Positions 1-9,016 of a stretch of 54,816 nucleotides of DNA are shown piece after piece. The notes beneath the pieces are model-generated. The model made no database searches, was not told the origin of the DNA, and worked only from the letters and a program-made list of their open reading frames with translations. Source of the DNA: an uncultured Lachnospiraceae bacterium (GTDB lineage Bacteria; Bacillota; Clostridia; Lachnospirales; Lachnospiraceae); NCBI GenBank assembly GCA_947631985.1, contig CANRNK010000003.1:1-54816 (forward strand), given 5' to 3'. Made by a program: the position numbers and the translations under genes. Every line of letters starts with the position of its first letter. Position 1 is the first letter of the stretch.

Positions 1-2418
1 TTATGCCTGTTTTGCAACAATATTAATGATTCTGCCTGGTACATAGATTTCTTTTATAACATCTCCTTGAAGCTTATCTCCAAGTGCTGTGATTCCAGCT
101 GCGATTGCATCTTCTTTTGAAATGTCAGCTGCCACCTTAATCACAAGCTTGGTTTTTCCATTGATCTGAACAGCCACTTCTTTCTCTGTTTCTTCCATCA
201 TTTTCTCATCATGGACTGGCCATGTATTCTGGAAGATACTCTCCTGATGTCCGAATGCACTCCAGAGTTCTTCACTTAAGTGTGGGGTAAAAGGAGCCAG
301 AAGAATCATTGCCGTTTCAATTGTTTCCCGGTCAATTCCACCATTTTTGTTCATTTCAATCATTTTATTATTATATTCCATGAAACCAGAGACAACTGTA
401 TTCAGACTGAAATTCTCAAGTCTGAATGTGATATCATGGATCATTCTGTGACGAAGCCGTAACATCTCTTCTGTCGCAGGTACATTCCTTTCGACATTGT
501 CCATCGCAAGGTTCCAGAATTTTGTAATAAAGCGGTAAACACCTTCAATTCCTCTGTCATCCCACTCCGAATCAAGTTCAGGCGGTCCAACAAAGAGTTC
601 ATACATTCTCAGTGAATCGCAGCCGTAATCTCTGACTAAGTCATCAGGTGAAACCACATTTCCTTTTGATTTACTCATTTTGATTCCATTTTTACCAGTA
701 ATCATTCCCTGGTTAAACAGTTTTTCAAATGGCTCTTCAAAATCTACCACGCCTATATCAAACAAGAATTTTGTATAGAATCTGGAGTAAAGAAGATGTA
801 GCACAGCATGCTCCACACCACCAATATACATATCCACTGGTAATAACTTGTGTGCCTTTTCTTTGTTCACAAGTTCCTCGTTATTGTGACTGTCAACATA
901 ACGCAGGAAATACCAGGAGGAACCAGCCCATTGTGGCATCGTGTTGGTCTCTCTTTTTGCAGGCGCTCCACACTCAGGACAGGTTGTGTTCACCCATTCT
1001 TCAATATCTGCCAAAGGAGATTCCCCAGTTCCTGTTGGCTGATAGGTTTCTACTTCTGGAAGTAGCAAAGGAAGCTGGTCTTCTGGAACCGGAACACAAC
1101 CACAGTGTTCACAATGAATAATTGGAATGGGTTCCCCCCAATAACGCTGTCTTGAAAATACCCAGTCGCGTAATTTATAATTGGTGGTTTTCTTGCCAAA
1201 GCCCATTTTTTCTATCATTTCCGGGCCTTCTTTTTTGAGTACTGCGGATTCCAAACCATTCCAATCCCCAGAATTAATCATAACGCCAGTGGCTTCTGTA
1301 TAAGCCTCTGTCATGTTTTTAATCTCAATTCCATCTTTTGCAATAACCTGAATAATTGGAATATTGAACTTTTTCGCAAATTCAAAATCTCTGTCATCAT
1401 GTGCAGGCACACACATAATCGCACCAGTTCCATAATCAGCAAGAACATAGTCCGAAAGCCAGATTGGAACTTTTGCTCCATTTAAAGGATTGGTAGCATA
1501 AGAACCTGTGAACACACCTGTCTTCTCTTTGTCCTGAAGTCTGTCTACATTTGACTTCATGGAAGCATCATAAATATATTTTTCAACTTCTGCTTTGGTT
1601 TCACTTGTTGCAAGAGAAAGTGCCATACCATGTTCTGGTGCCAGTACCATAAAGGTTGCTCCATATAAGGTATCAGGTCTTGTCGTATACACTGTAATTG
1701 CATCTGACATTCCTTCCACCTTAAAATCAACTTCAGCACCGAATGATTTCCCAATCCAGTCTGTCTGCATTTTCTTTACTTTTTCAGGCCAGTCAAGGTG
1801 ATCCAGATCACTTAATAATCTATCAGCATATTCTGTAATCTTAAGCATCCACTGTTTCAGATTTTTCTTGGTTACTTCTTCTCCACAGCGCTCGCATTTT
1901 CCGTCCACAACTTCTTCGTTTGCAAGACCCGTTTTACAGGAAGGGCACCAGTTGATTGGCATTTGTTTTTCATAAGCCAGTCCCGCTTTAAACATCTTCA
2001 CAAAAATCCACTGTGTCCATTTATAAAAATCAGGATCAGTTGTGTTCACTTCCATGTCCCAATCATATAATGCCGCAATCTCATTGATCTGTTTTTTAAT
2101 ATTAGAAACATTCTCTGCTGTCGATTTTGCAGGATGTACTCCCATTTTAATTGCATAATTTTCAGCCGGAAGTCCAAATGCATCCCATCCCATCGGATGA
2201 ATGATATAATGACCATTTAATAATTTATAGCGGCTCCATACATCAGAAATAACATACCCTCTCCAATGTCCTACATGCAGTCCGTTTCCTGACGGGTAAG
2301 GGAACATATCAAGGCAATAATATTTTTGTTTTTTGCCGTCATCCACATTAACAGGTTTGTTCTCCCATTCTTTTCTCCATTTTAATTCAATCTCTCTGTG
2401 ATGATAAGGTGTTGCCAT
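1..2418 (-). CDS. leuS: Leucyl-tRNA synthetase
   Basis: Class Ia aminoacyl-tRNA synthetase that attaches leucine to tRNA-Leu in the cytosol. The HIGH signature is HVGH at residues 48-51 and KMSKS lies near residue 580. Between them is the editing insertion with the threonine-containing TTRPDTLYG motif. Two Cys-pair zinc-type sites are visible (CPSC...CERC and CEHC...CPEC). At 805 residues it is full length, ending exactly at the left window edge with its stop codon. The ATG is 6 nt after GGAGGA. It has its own promoter and a leucine T-box leader, so expression should rise when uncharged tRNA-Leu accumulates. Confidence 0.98.
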   Translation of the reverse strand: MATPYHHREIELKWRKEWENKPVNVDDGKKQKYYCLDMFPYPSGNGLHVGHWRGYVISDVWSRYKLLNGHYIIHPMGWDAFGLPAENYAIKMGVHPAKSTAENVSNIKKQINEIAALYDWDMEVNTTDPDFYKWTQWIFVKMFKAGLAYEKQMPINWCPSCKTGLANEEVVDGKCERCGEEVTKKNLKQWMLKITEYADRLLSDLDHLDWPEKVKKMQTDWIGKSFGAEVDFKVEGMSDAITVYTTRPDTLYGATFMVLAPEHGMALSLATSETKAEVEKYIYDASMKSNVDRLQDKEKTGVFTGSYATNPLNGAKVPIWLSDYVLADYGTGAIMCVPAHDDRDFEFAKKFNIPIIQVIAKDGIEIKNMTEAYTEATGVMINSGDWNGLESAVLKKEGPEMIEKMGFGKKTTNYKLRDWVFSRQRYWGEPIPIIHCEHCGCVPVPEDQLPLLLPEVETYQPTGTGESPLADIEEWVNTTCPECGAPAKRETNTMPQWAGSSWYFLRYVDSHNNEELVNKEKAHKLLPVDMYIGGVEHAVLHLLYSRFYTKFLFDIGVVDFEEPFEKLFNQGMITGKNGIKMSKSKGNVVSPDDLVRDYGCDSLRMYELFVGPPELDSEWDDRGIEGVYRFITKFWNLAMDNVERNVPATEEMLRLRHRMIHDITFRLENFSLNTVVSGFMEYNNKMIEMNKNGGIDRETIETAMILLAPFTPHLSEELWSAFGHQESIFQNTWPVHDEKMMEETEKEVAVQINGKTKLVIKVAADISKEDAIAAGITALGDKLQGDVIKEIYVPGRIINIVAKQA

Positions 2419-2441
2419 ATTGATTCCTCCATTTTTCCTAT

Positions 2442-2693
2442 AAAAAAACTCCGTCTCCTGTTATATTCAAGAGACGAAGTTAATCCGCGTTACCACTCTA
2501 ATTTGCACCTTGATGCACACTCAAATTCTATAACGGGAAGTCCCGTCCATGCCTAATCAATTCAGCCTGGAAACTCAAAGGCGAGTTGGGAGCAATGCGT
2601 ACTGCCTCACACCAGCCGGCAGCTCTCTGAAACGTTTGACTCTTAATACTCCTCATCATTGTCTGTTTTTTTATTCATTTCACTCTTAAACTA
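2442..2693 (-). promoter_or_regulatory. T-box leader of leuS (leucine specifier CTC)
   Basis: The minus strand carries the conserved T-box antiterminator sequence TAGAGTGGTAACGCGG (2485-2500), followed by an intrinsic terminator (2442-2481, stem around GTCTC/GAGAC and a run of T) just before leuS. Stem I features AGAGAG and GGTGTGAG lie upstream. Aligning it with the pheS T-box in this window places the specifier codon at CTC (plus-strand gag at 2583-2585), a leucine codon. Uncharged tRNA-Leu should stabilise the antiterminator. The T-box is clear; the exact specifier is by alignment of only two leaders. Confidence 0.93.
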
Positions 2694-2699
2694 GAATTA

Positions 2700-2728
2700 A
2701 TTTTATCTGTGAAGACTTCTTTTGTCAA
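2700..2728 (-). promoter_or_regulatory. Sigma-A promoter of the leuS T-box transcript
   Basis: TTGACA (2723-2728) and TAAAAT (2700-2705) are separated by 17 bp on the minus strand, just upstream of the T-box RNA. Confidence 0.8.
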
Positions 2729-2759
2729 GCGCAACTTACGCAACATAATCTATTCCATT

Positions 2760-4388
2760 CTATGAAATACTTCGTACTGGTTTTAGTCCAAGCTCATCTA
2801 CATATTCTAGTGTAATGCGATCTCCAACTAAGAATCTTACAATTCCTATCAAATTCTGATCTGACAGATCAAGGTCAAAAATCTCCTCTGACCCCTCAAT
2901 GCAGACATAATAGTGTGTGGTTCCCTCAATCACAACTGGCGAAATACTCGAAATGACACCAGAAGTTTTTAGTAACCTACTCTCTAATTCACTCACAATT
3001 CCATTTGTATTTAATAATTCTTTATATTCTCTTGCCCCATCCTTGACCGTATCTCCAATTGCAACCCACTGGTATTTTTCCACGTTAACCATCGCATATT
3101 TTTTCACAAGACCCGAGTCGTCTTTTAATGCCATGAAATAAGTCGGTTCCCCTGCAATATTAACAAGAAGCGGAAAAGTCGACATATATCCTAAATTTTG
3201 TACCTGTCCTTCAGCTGATGACATCGCTGAGTCCTCGATTGCCCCTTCCACTCTATAAAATCTGGTTTCCATGGTTCTCTGGTTCATTAACACAAACCCA
3301 ACATTTGACTGATCACCACTGACGGATGTGACGCCGGTATAGACCCATACGTCATCCTCAATTGCCAGGTAATTATATCCATTTGTTGTCTGCAGACAAT
3401 CTTTTTGACCCAGAACGCTGTTCCAATATCCATTAATTAACACGCCATGATAATCATATAACTGTACCAATAATTCTGCAGAGTAAGCTTTATCAATCCA
3501 CTGTGGAACTTCTGCAATCGGATAGTCTGTACATTCTCCTGTCAAAGCATTACACAGGACTACGTTCCCTATCGTCTGTCCTCCAAATAAACCAATGTTA
3601 TATTTTTTAACAGGGCATACCCAAAATGGCACTCCCTCCTCATCAATTTCAAAGAAAATCTGATCGTCAAAAATATAAGTTGGATAATTGAATCTTAAAT
3701 GTCTGTATATATTGCGATTAAACAGTTCAGATTTGGAATATTTAATGCCATCTTCTAGTTGGACAACTTCTGTATCTTGAGTTGTCATATCAATCATGAG
3801 ATATGCAGGGATTCCATCTGCCTGGTTCGTCAGCCATTTGATTCCGCTTGCATAAACGAGTGGCGTTACCCGAACCGGCTTATCATTAAAGTTAATCTGT
3901 GTATAATCTGGTGCAACTTCGAACTGCGAAACCATCTCAACCATGCTTCCCATTTTTCTATTTCCCAAAATGGTTGCTGAGCTTTTGTCAAGAAGTGGAA
4001 TTGTATTGTAATCGGCTTCCTTGATATCTGTTTTGAAGTCTCTTTCCGTCACAGTTAACAGTGACTGATATTTTGAAGCATTGATAAACGGCGAGGATAA
4101 AATGCTTCCACCCAGAAAAAAGAGTGCAATGAAAGCCATCATTCCAGCCAAAATCTTTACAAACAGAGATACCTTAATTGCTTTTAGCTCAAGCACTCCT
4201 GCCTGAAAAGAAACCCCCTGCTTCTTACTATCCCGGAAAAAAACTACCCCGGCTAACAGCATTAACGCCCCAAGTAAAAACCACCAAAACGATGTGGCAT
4301 GCACGTTAATCGCAGGTAACGTAATATAATATGCCAGAAAAGCGATTAGTATTACCAATACAAAAATTGTAATTTTAATTTTTTTCAT
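2760..4388 (-). CDS. Membrane-anchored protein of unknown function
   Basis: I do not recognise this 542-residue family. Three hydrophobic segments are visible at residues 6-26, 33-51 and 77-98, then about 440 residues without membrane segments that are probably outside the cell. That part is rich in beta-type, aromatic and acidic stretches and mentions no known catalytic motif. It could be a propeller-like or PepSY-unlike sensor domain, but this is a guess. It follows the EF-G-like gene and may share its transcript. Its ribosome binding site GGGAGG lies inside a strong hairpin (4391-4442), so translation may be controlled. The leuS promoter starts just after its stop. Confidence 0.8.
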   Translation of the reverse strand: MKKIKITIFVLVILIAFLAYYITLPAINVHATSFWWFLLGALMLLAGVVFFRDSKKQGVSFQAGVLELKAIKVSLFVKILAGMMAFIALFFLGGSILSSPFINASKYQSLLTVTERDFKTDIKEADYNTIPLLDKSSATILGNRKMGSMVEMVSQFEVAPDYTQINFNDKPVRVTPLVYASGIKWLTNQADGIPAYLMIDMTTQDTEVVQLEDGIKYSKSELFNRNIYRHLRFNYPTYIFDDQIFFEIDEEGVPFWVCPVKKYNIGLFGGQTIGNVVLCNALTGECTDYPIAEVPQWIDKAYSAELLVQLYDYHGVLINGYWNSVLGQKDCLQTTNGYNYLAIEDDVWVYTGVTSVSGDQSNVGFVLMNQRTMETRFYRVEGAIEDSAMSSAEGQVQNLGYMSTFPLLVNIAGEPTYFMALKDDSGLVKKYAMVNVEKYQWVAIGDTVKDGAREYKELLNTNGIVSELESRLLKTSGVISSISPVVIEGTTHYYVCIEGSEEIFDLDLSDQNLIGIVRFLVGDRITLEYVDELGLKPVRSIS

Positions 4389-4390
4389 TT

Positions 4391-4442
4391 AAAAACCTCC
4401 CTTGTGTTACTCGTCTCATCATAACACGCTGGGAGGTTTTTT
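4391..4442 (-). terminator. Hairpin overlapping the ribosome binding site of the downstream gene
   Basis: An 11-bp stem, AAAAACCTCCC (4391-4401) against GGGAGGTTTTT (4431-4441), encloses a second 6-bp stem GTGTTA/TAACAC (4404-4409 and 4422-4427). On the minus strand it ends in a T run and looks like an intrinsic terminator for the EF-G-like gene. The same GGGAGG is the only good ribosome binding site of the next gene, whose ATG is 7 nt later. Readthrough RNA would therefore carry a buried binding site. Confidence 0.7.
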
Positions 4443-4501
4443 GTCCATTTTATGGTTTACTTCTTAGCACTTTTTTTGCTTTCAATACTGAATTCACAGT
4501 T

Positions 4502-6592
4502 TTATTCTTCTCCTGCATTCACTACTTTTGATGCTCTGGAAGTAACTTCTTTTTCCTGAATATCCGACGGAGCCTGTTCATATCTCGCAAATGCATATTC
4601 AAAATCTCCTCTGCCTCCTGTCATGGCACGCAATTCTGTACAATATCCGTGCAAAGCCATCATCGGAATGTCTGCTTCAATTATCTGCTTTCCGCCCATT
4701 ACCGGGGTCATCCCAAGTACACGTCCCCTTCGTTTGTTTAAATCTCCCATTACGTCTCCCGTATAAGAATCAGGCACTGTAACTTTCAAGGATGCAATTG
4801 GTTCCATCAGGATAGGCTGTGCTTCCATAAATCCCTTCTTAAATGCTTGGATTGTTGCCATCTTAAAGGCCATTTCCGATGAATCAACTGGGTGATAAGA
4901 GCCATCATACAAAATGCCCTTCACTCCAACAACTGGATAAGCTGCCAATGGTCCTTTTTCACAAGAATCCTGTAATCCTTTTTCCACTGCTGGATAAAAA
5001 TTCTTAGGAACAGCACCGCCCACAACAATTTGTTCAAAGATATATGGTTTGCTAATATCTCCTGATGGTTCAAATTTCATTTTGACATGTCCGTATTGTC
5101 CATGTCCACCCGACTGCTTTTTGTACTTGTATTCTACATCAGCCGTTTTCTTAATTGTCTCCCTAAAAGCAACCTTAGGTTGTGAAAGTTCAATCTCGAC
5201 ATTATATTCATTTGCAAGTCTGCTTGCAACTACTTCAAGATGCTGGTCTCCCATTCCAAGTAGCAATGTTTGTCTATTCTCTCCATCGTTAATGACTTTT
5301 AACGTTAAATCCTCATTCATAATCTTTGCAAGTGCCTGTGCCGCCTTATCAATCTCACCTTTTTCCTTTGCCTTAAATCGCATACTGGTATATGGTGTGG
5401 AAATTTCAGTTTTTCCATATTTGACTGGGGTATTCTTCGTTGAAAGGGTATCCCCCGTATGCGTTGCACTTAATTTTGCCAAGGCACCCAGGTCACCTGC
5501 ATGAAGTTCCTTGACCTCAATTGGTTTATTCCCTTGTAAAACATACAGTTTGTTGATTCTTTCTTCGGATTGGGTTGTATCATTATAAATCATATCATCC
5601 TGTTTCAAGACTCCTGAGTATACTTTAATTAAGGAATATTTTCCAATAAAAGGATCTACGATTGTCTTGTATACATAAGCAGATTTTGCTTTGGAGAAAT
5701 CATAATTAGCTTCAAATAATTCATTGGTCTTCGTATTAACGCCTGCAATCTTCTTGTTTTCGGGACTTGGCAGATACTTTACAATGTCATCCAACAAGGT
5801 GAACATTCCCTGACACAGCGTATTAGATCCCATCGTCATTGGAACAATGGTTCCTTCCATTACATTATTACGGAGTGAGGAACGAATCTCTTCTTCTGAA
5901 AAAGTCTCTCCTCCAAAATAACGTTCCATCATTTCTTCGCTTGTCTCCGCAACTGCTTCCAGTAAAACATCCCTGCAAAGTTGCAAATTCGCCTCATTAT
6001 AATCTGGAATATCACATTCTACTACTTCCTTGCCTTCCCAACGGAATCCATTTTCCTGAATCACGTTGATATATCCTACAAATTTCTCGTTTTCTCTGAT
6101 TGGGAGATGAAACGGTGCCATTTTTTTACCATATAGCGTTGTCATCTCTTCTACGATCTGTCTAAATGATGCATTGTCAATATCCATATCTGCCACATAA
6201 ATCATACGTGGCAATTTATACTTTTCACAGATATCCCATGCTTTCAGGGTTCCAACTTCAATTCCTGCTTTTCCTGATACCACAATAATTGCACAATCGG
6301 CAGCTGCTGCTGCTGTTTCAACTTCTCCCACAAAATCAAAATATCCAGGCGTATCAAGAAGATTAATCTTAATTCCTGACCATTCAATCGGAACAATGGA
6401 GGTGCTAATTGAAAATTGTCTCTTTTGTTCTTCTTTTCCATAATCACTTACGGTATTGCCATCAGTAATCTTACCCATGCGGGAAGTTATGCCTGATAAA
6501 TATGCCATTGCTTCAACTAAACTGGTTTTTCCGCAGCCGCCATGTCCAAGTAAAACAACATTACGTATTTTGTCAGTTGTGTAAACATTCAT
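4502..6592 (-). CDS. Elongation factor G-like translational GTPase
   Basis: 696 residues with the EF-G domain order: GTPase domain, domain II, and domains III-V. The P-loop is GHGGCGKTS (16-24) and the G3 motif is DTPG (80-83). The G4 motif, normally NKxD, reads ADMD (134-137), so the guanine-contacting Asn and Lys are missing. Domain IV carries the QSGGHGQYGHV stretch typical of EF-G. It is probably an EF-G paralogue of the FusA2/EF-G-like type rather than the housekeeping FusA, which normally sits beside rpsL/rpsG/tuf. No such genes are here. The ATG follows CGGAGGAATTGAT. It may act on the ribosome with altered nucleotide handling. Confidence 0.88.
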   Translation of the reverse strand: MNVYTTDKIRNVVLLGHGGCGKTSLVEAMAYLSGITSRMGKITDGNTVSDYGKEEQKRQFSISTSIVPIEWSGIKINLLDTPGYFDFVGEVETAAAAADCAIIVVSGKAGIEVGTLKAWDICEKYKLPRMIYVADMDIDNASFRQIVEEMTTLYGKKMAPFHLPIRENEKFVGYINVIQENGFRWEGKEVVECDIPDYNEANLQLCRDVLLEAVAETSEEMMERYFGGETFSEEEIRSSLRNNVMEGTIVPMTMGSNTLCQGMFTLLDDIVKYLPSPENKKIAGVNTKTNELFEANYDFSKAKSAYVYKTIVDPFIGKYSLIKVYSGVLKQDDMIYNDTTQSEERINKLYVLQGNKPIEVKELHAGDLGALAKLSATHTGDTLSTKNTPVKYGKTEISTPYTSMRFKAKEKGEIDKAAQALAKIMNEDLTLKVINDGENRQTLLLGMGDQHLEVVASRLANEYNVEIELSQPKVAFRETIKKTADVEYKYKKQSGGHGQYGHVKMKFEPSGDISKPYIFEQIVVGGAVPKNFYPAVEKGLQDSCEKGPLAAYPVVGVKGILYDGSYHPVDSSEMAFKMATIQAFKKGFMEAQPILMEPIASLKVTVPDSYTGDVMGDLNKRRGRVLGMTPVMGGKQIIEADIPMMALHGYCTELRAMTGGRGDFEYAFARYEQAPSDIQEKEVTSRASKVVNAGEE

Positions 6593-6676
6593 ATCAATTC
6601 CTCCGTATTATGTAGTTTTGGATAAATTTTTGCAATAATATGATTTTCGTGTGAATTTTGCTTTATCCTTAGGTAT

Positions 6677-6705
6677 ATTTTACTAAATTTTTCTTTTTTT
6701 TACAA
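6677..6705 (-). promoter_or_regulatory. Candidate promoter of the EF-G-like gene
   Basis: On the minus strand TTGTAA (6700-6705) and TAAAAT (6677-6682) are 17 bp apart, 85 bp upstream of the start codon, in an AT-rich divergent intergenic region. Confidence 0.5.
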
Positions 6706-6772
6706 TAGTTTTTAGTATTTATAACAATTCTTTTTTATATTACATAAATCTTCATCCTCTCATTTTCGCGAT

Positions 6773-6801
6773 TTGACTTTCGCACGTTGAAGTGCTATAT
6801 T
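6773..6801 (+). promoter_or_regulatory. Sigma-A promoter of aroF-tyrA-aroA
   Basis: TTGACT (6773-6778) and TATATT (6796-6801) are 17 bp apart, 57 bp before the aroF ATG. No T-box or trp-type leader is visible between it and the gene. Confidence 0.72.
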
Positions 6802-6858
6802 ATGTATGTTCATGAAATTACGTAGTGCTCTCAGATGTAAGAGCAAAAGGAGAATCAT

Positions 6859-7872
6859 ATGATTATAGTAATGAAACCAAATGCCGCCGATGACAGTATA
6901 CAGTCCATCATTCGTTATATTGAGGAAAACGGTCTGCAGGCGCATCTATCCCAGGGAACCCAGGTGACGATTATCGGTATCGTAGGTGATAAATCAAAAA
7001 TAGCAACTGAAAATATAATGAGTTATAAAGATGTGCAAAAAATCGTCCCTGTAACAGAGAGCTATAAATTAAGTAACAAACAATTTCATCCTGAACCCTC
7101 TATTGTTAAAGTTGGCAATACCGAAATTGGACCTCACAATCTCACAATCATGGCTGGACCCTGTGCCGTGGAAACACAGGACCAGCTAATTAAAATTGCT
7201 CATGCTGCAAAACTTGGAGGAGCAAACATTTTACGTGGTGGTGCTTACAAGCCAAGGACTTCCCCTTATGCTTTTCAGGGTCTTGAAGAAGAAGGTCTTC
7301 GCTTTATGAAATTGGCTCAGGAAGAAACTGGTCTTGCAACAATCTGTGAGGTGGTCAGCCAGGAGGCAATTCATGCAGCGGTCAAATACGTAGATATGAT
7401 TCAGATTGGTGCGAGAAATATGCAGAATTTCTATCTATTAAAAGAAGCCGGTCGCTCTGGTCTTCCCGTACTCCTTAAAAGAGGTCTCTGTGCCACCATA
7501 GAAGAATGGCTTAACGCAGCTGAATATATCATTGCAGAAGGGAATCCAAATGTAGTATTATGTGAAAGGGGTATCAGAACCTTTGAAACAGCTACCAGAA
7601 ATACGCTTGACATTAGTGCCGTCCCTGTATTAAAAGAAAAAACACATCTACCCGTTATTGTGGATCCATCCCATTCTACAGGTTCCTACCGCTATGTTCC
7701 TTCCATGGCAAAAGCTGCTGTTGCATGTGGGGCAGATGGTTTGATGATAGAAGTTCACAACGACCCTGCCAATGCATTATCAGATGGTCCTCAATCTCTG
7801 ACTTTCAAAAAATTTCAGACATTGTGTGAAGAACTGGCTCCCTATGCAAACCTTGCAGGACGTAAATTCTAA
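6859..7872 (+). CDS. aroF: 3-deoxy-7-phosphoheptulonate (DAHP) synthase
   Basis: First step of the shikimate pathway: phosphoenolpyruvate plus erythrose 4-phosphate gives DAHP. It is the type I-beta form, with an N-terminal ferredoxin-like regulatory domain (about residues 1-70) before the catalytic barrel. Barrel motifs seen are AGPC, GGAYKPRTSPYAFQG, IQIGARNMQNF, LLKRG, CERGIRTFE and VDPSHSTG. The length of 337 residues matches the family. The ATG follows AAAAGGAGAATCAT. It heads an operon with tyrA (17 nt on) and aroA. The N-terminal domain suggests feedback control, probably by tyrosine; the ligand is inferred from the family. Confidence 0.96.
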   Translation: MIIVMKPNAADDSIQSIIRYIEENGLQAHLSQGTQVTIIGIVGDKSKIATENIMSYKDVQKIVPVTESYKLSNKQFHPEPSIVKVGNTEIGPHNLTIMAGPCAVETQDQLIKIAHAAKLGGANILRGGAYKPRTSPYAFQGLEEEGLRFMKLAQEETGLATICEVVSQEAIHAAVKYVDMIQIGARNMQNFYLLKEAGRSGLPVLLKRGLCATIEEWLNAAEYIIAEGNPNVVLCERGIRTFETATRNTLDISAVPVLKEKTHLPVIVDPSHSTGSYRYVPSMAKAAVACGADGLMIEVHNDPANALSDGPQSLTFKKFQTLCEELAPYANLAGRKF

Positions 7873-7889
7873 GAAAATTATGGTGTTTT

Positions 7890-8990
7890 ATGGAAAAAAT
7901 ATCCTTTGGTTTTATCGGACTTGGGCTGATTGGTGGCTCTATTGCAAAATCTATCAAACGTGTCTATGGCAAATCATCTTATATCCTAGCCTATGACATC
8001 AATCAGGAAACCCTTTCGACCGCCTGTCAGGATGGAATTGTTGACGAGCCGGTTTTCGAAATAAATTCAGCTTTTTCGATTTGCCAATTTCTGTTTTTAT
8101 GTGCTCCGGTTTCCTTCAATAATGAAAACTTATACAATATCAAGACGTTTCTTTCTCCGGATTGTATTCTGACTGATGTTGGTAGCGTTAAAACCGGAAT
8201 TCATGAAGCAATCTCTAACCTGAATATGGATTCACATTTTATTGGCGGACATCCAATGGCTGGAAGCGAAAAAACCGGTTACCATAATTCCAGCGACAGG
8301 CTTGTAGAAAATGCGTTTTATATCATAACTCCCACACGCACCGTTTCTCAGGCGATGGTTCAAACCTACACGGAATTCATAAAAGCAATTGGCGCGATTC
8401 CACTAAGTCTTTCCTATGAAGAACATGATTATATTACCGCTGCAATCTCTCATCTTCCTCATGTAATTGCTGCTTCTCTTGTCAACTTGGTCAAACAAAG
8501 TGACAACGATCAGCATATTATGAAAATGATTGCTGCCGGAGGATTTAAAGACATTACCAGAATCGCTTCCTCCTCTACCGAGATGTGGACACAGATTGCA
8601 CTGACCAATAAAGACAATCTACTTCAGTTATTGCATGATTATATCCATTCTCTTCTTGCAATTATGGATACTTTAACAGCGTCTGATGAGAAAGCAATAG
8701 AACATTTTTTTTCAACAGCAAGAGAATTTCGTGACAGCCTTGGCGATTCTTCTTCAGGGCCTATCAAAAAAATTCCTCTAATCTATGTTGATATACCAGA
8801 TAAGACAGGAATTATCGCTGCAATCGCTACGATTCTTGCAAACAACCAGATTAATCTGAAGAATATTGGCATTGTCCATAACCGCGAATTTGAAGAAGGT
8901 GCTTTGCGCATCGAGTTTTATGATGATCTTTCTGCCAATCAGGCTTCCGTTTTACTAAATAATTCAGGGTATATGGTTTTTCATTCCTAA
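7890..8990 (+). CDS. tyrA: Prephenate dehydrogenase with C-terminal ACT domain
   Basis: Oxidative decarboxylation of prephenate to 4-hydroxyphenylpyruvate for tyrosine synthesis, NAD-dependent. The nucleotide-binding motif GFIGLGLIGGS is at residues 7-17 and the substrate-site motif GGHPMAGSEKTG follows near 120-135. A C-terminal ACT domain (about 296-366, beginning IYVDIPDKTGI) is the expected tyrosine-sensing region. 366 residues is normal for the ACT-bearing form. The ribosome binding site is weak, so translation is probably coupled to aroF. Confidence 0.95.
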   Translation: MEKISFGFIGLGLIGGSIAKSIKRVYGKSSYILAYDINQETLSTACQDGIVDEPVFEINSAFSICQFLFLCAPVSFNNENLYNIKTFLSPDCILTDVGSVKTGIHEAISNLNMDSHFIGGHPMAGSEKTGYHNSSDRLVENAFYIITPTRTVSQAMVQTYTEFIKAIGAIPLSLSYEEHDYITAAISHLPHVIAASLVNLVKQSDNDQHIMKMIAAGGFKDITRIASSSTEMWTQIALTNKDNLLQLLHDYIHSLLAIMDTLTASDEKAIEHFFSTAREFRDSLGDSSSGPIKKIPLIYVDIPDKTGIIAAIATILANNQINLKNIGIVHNREFEEGALRIEFYDDLSANQASVLLNNSGYMVFHS

Positions 8991-9016
8991 CATATCCATT
9001 CAGGAGAAAAGTAATT

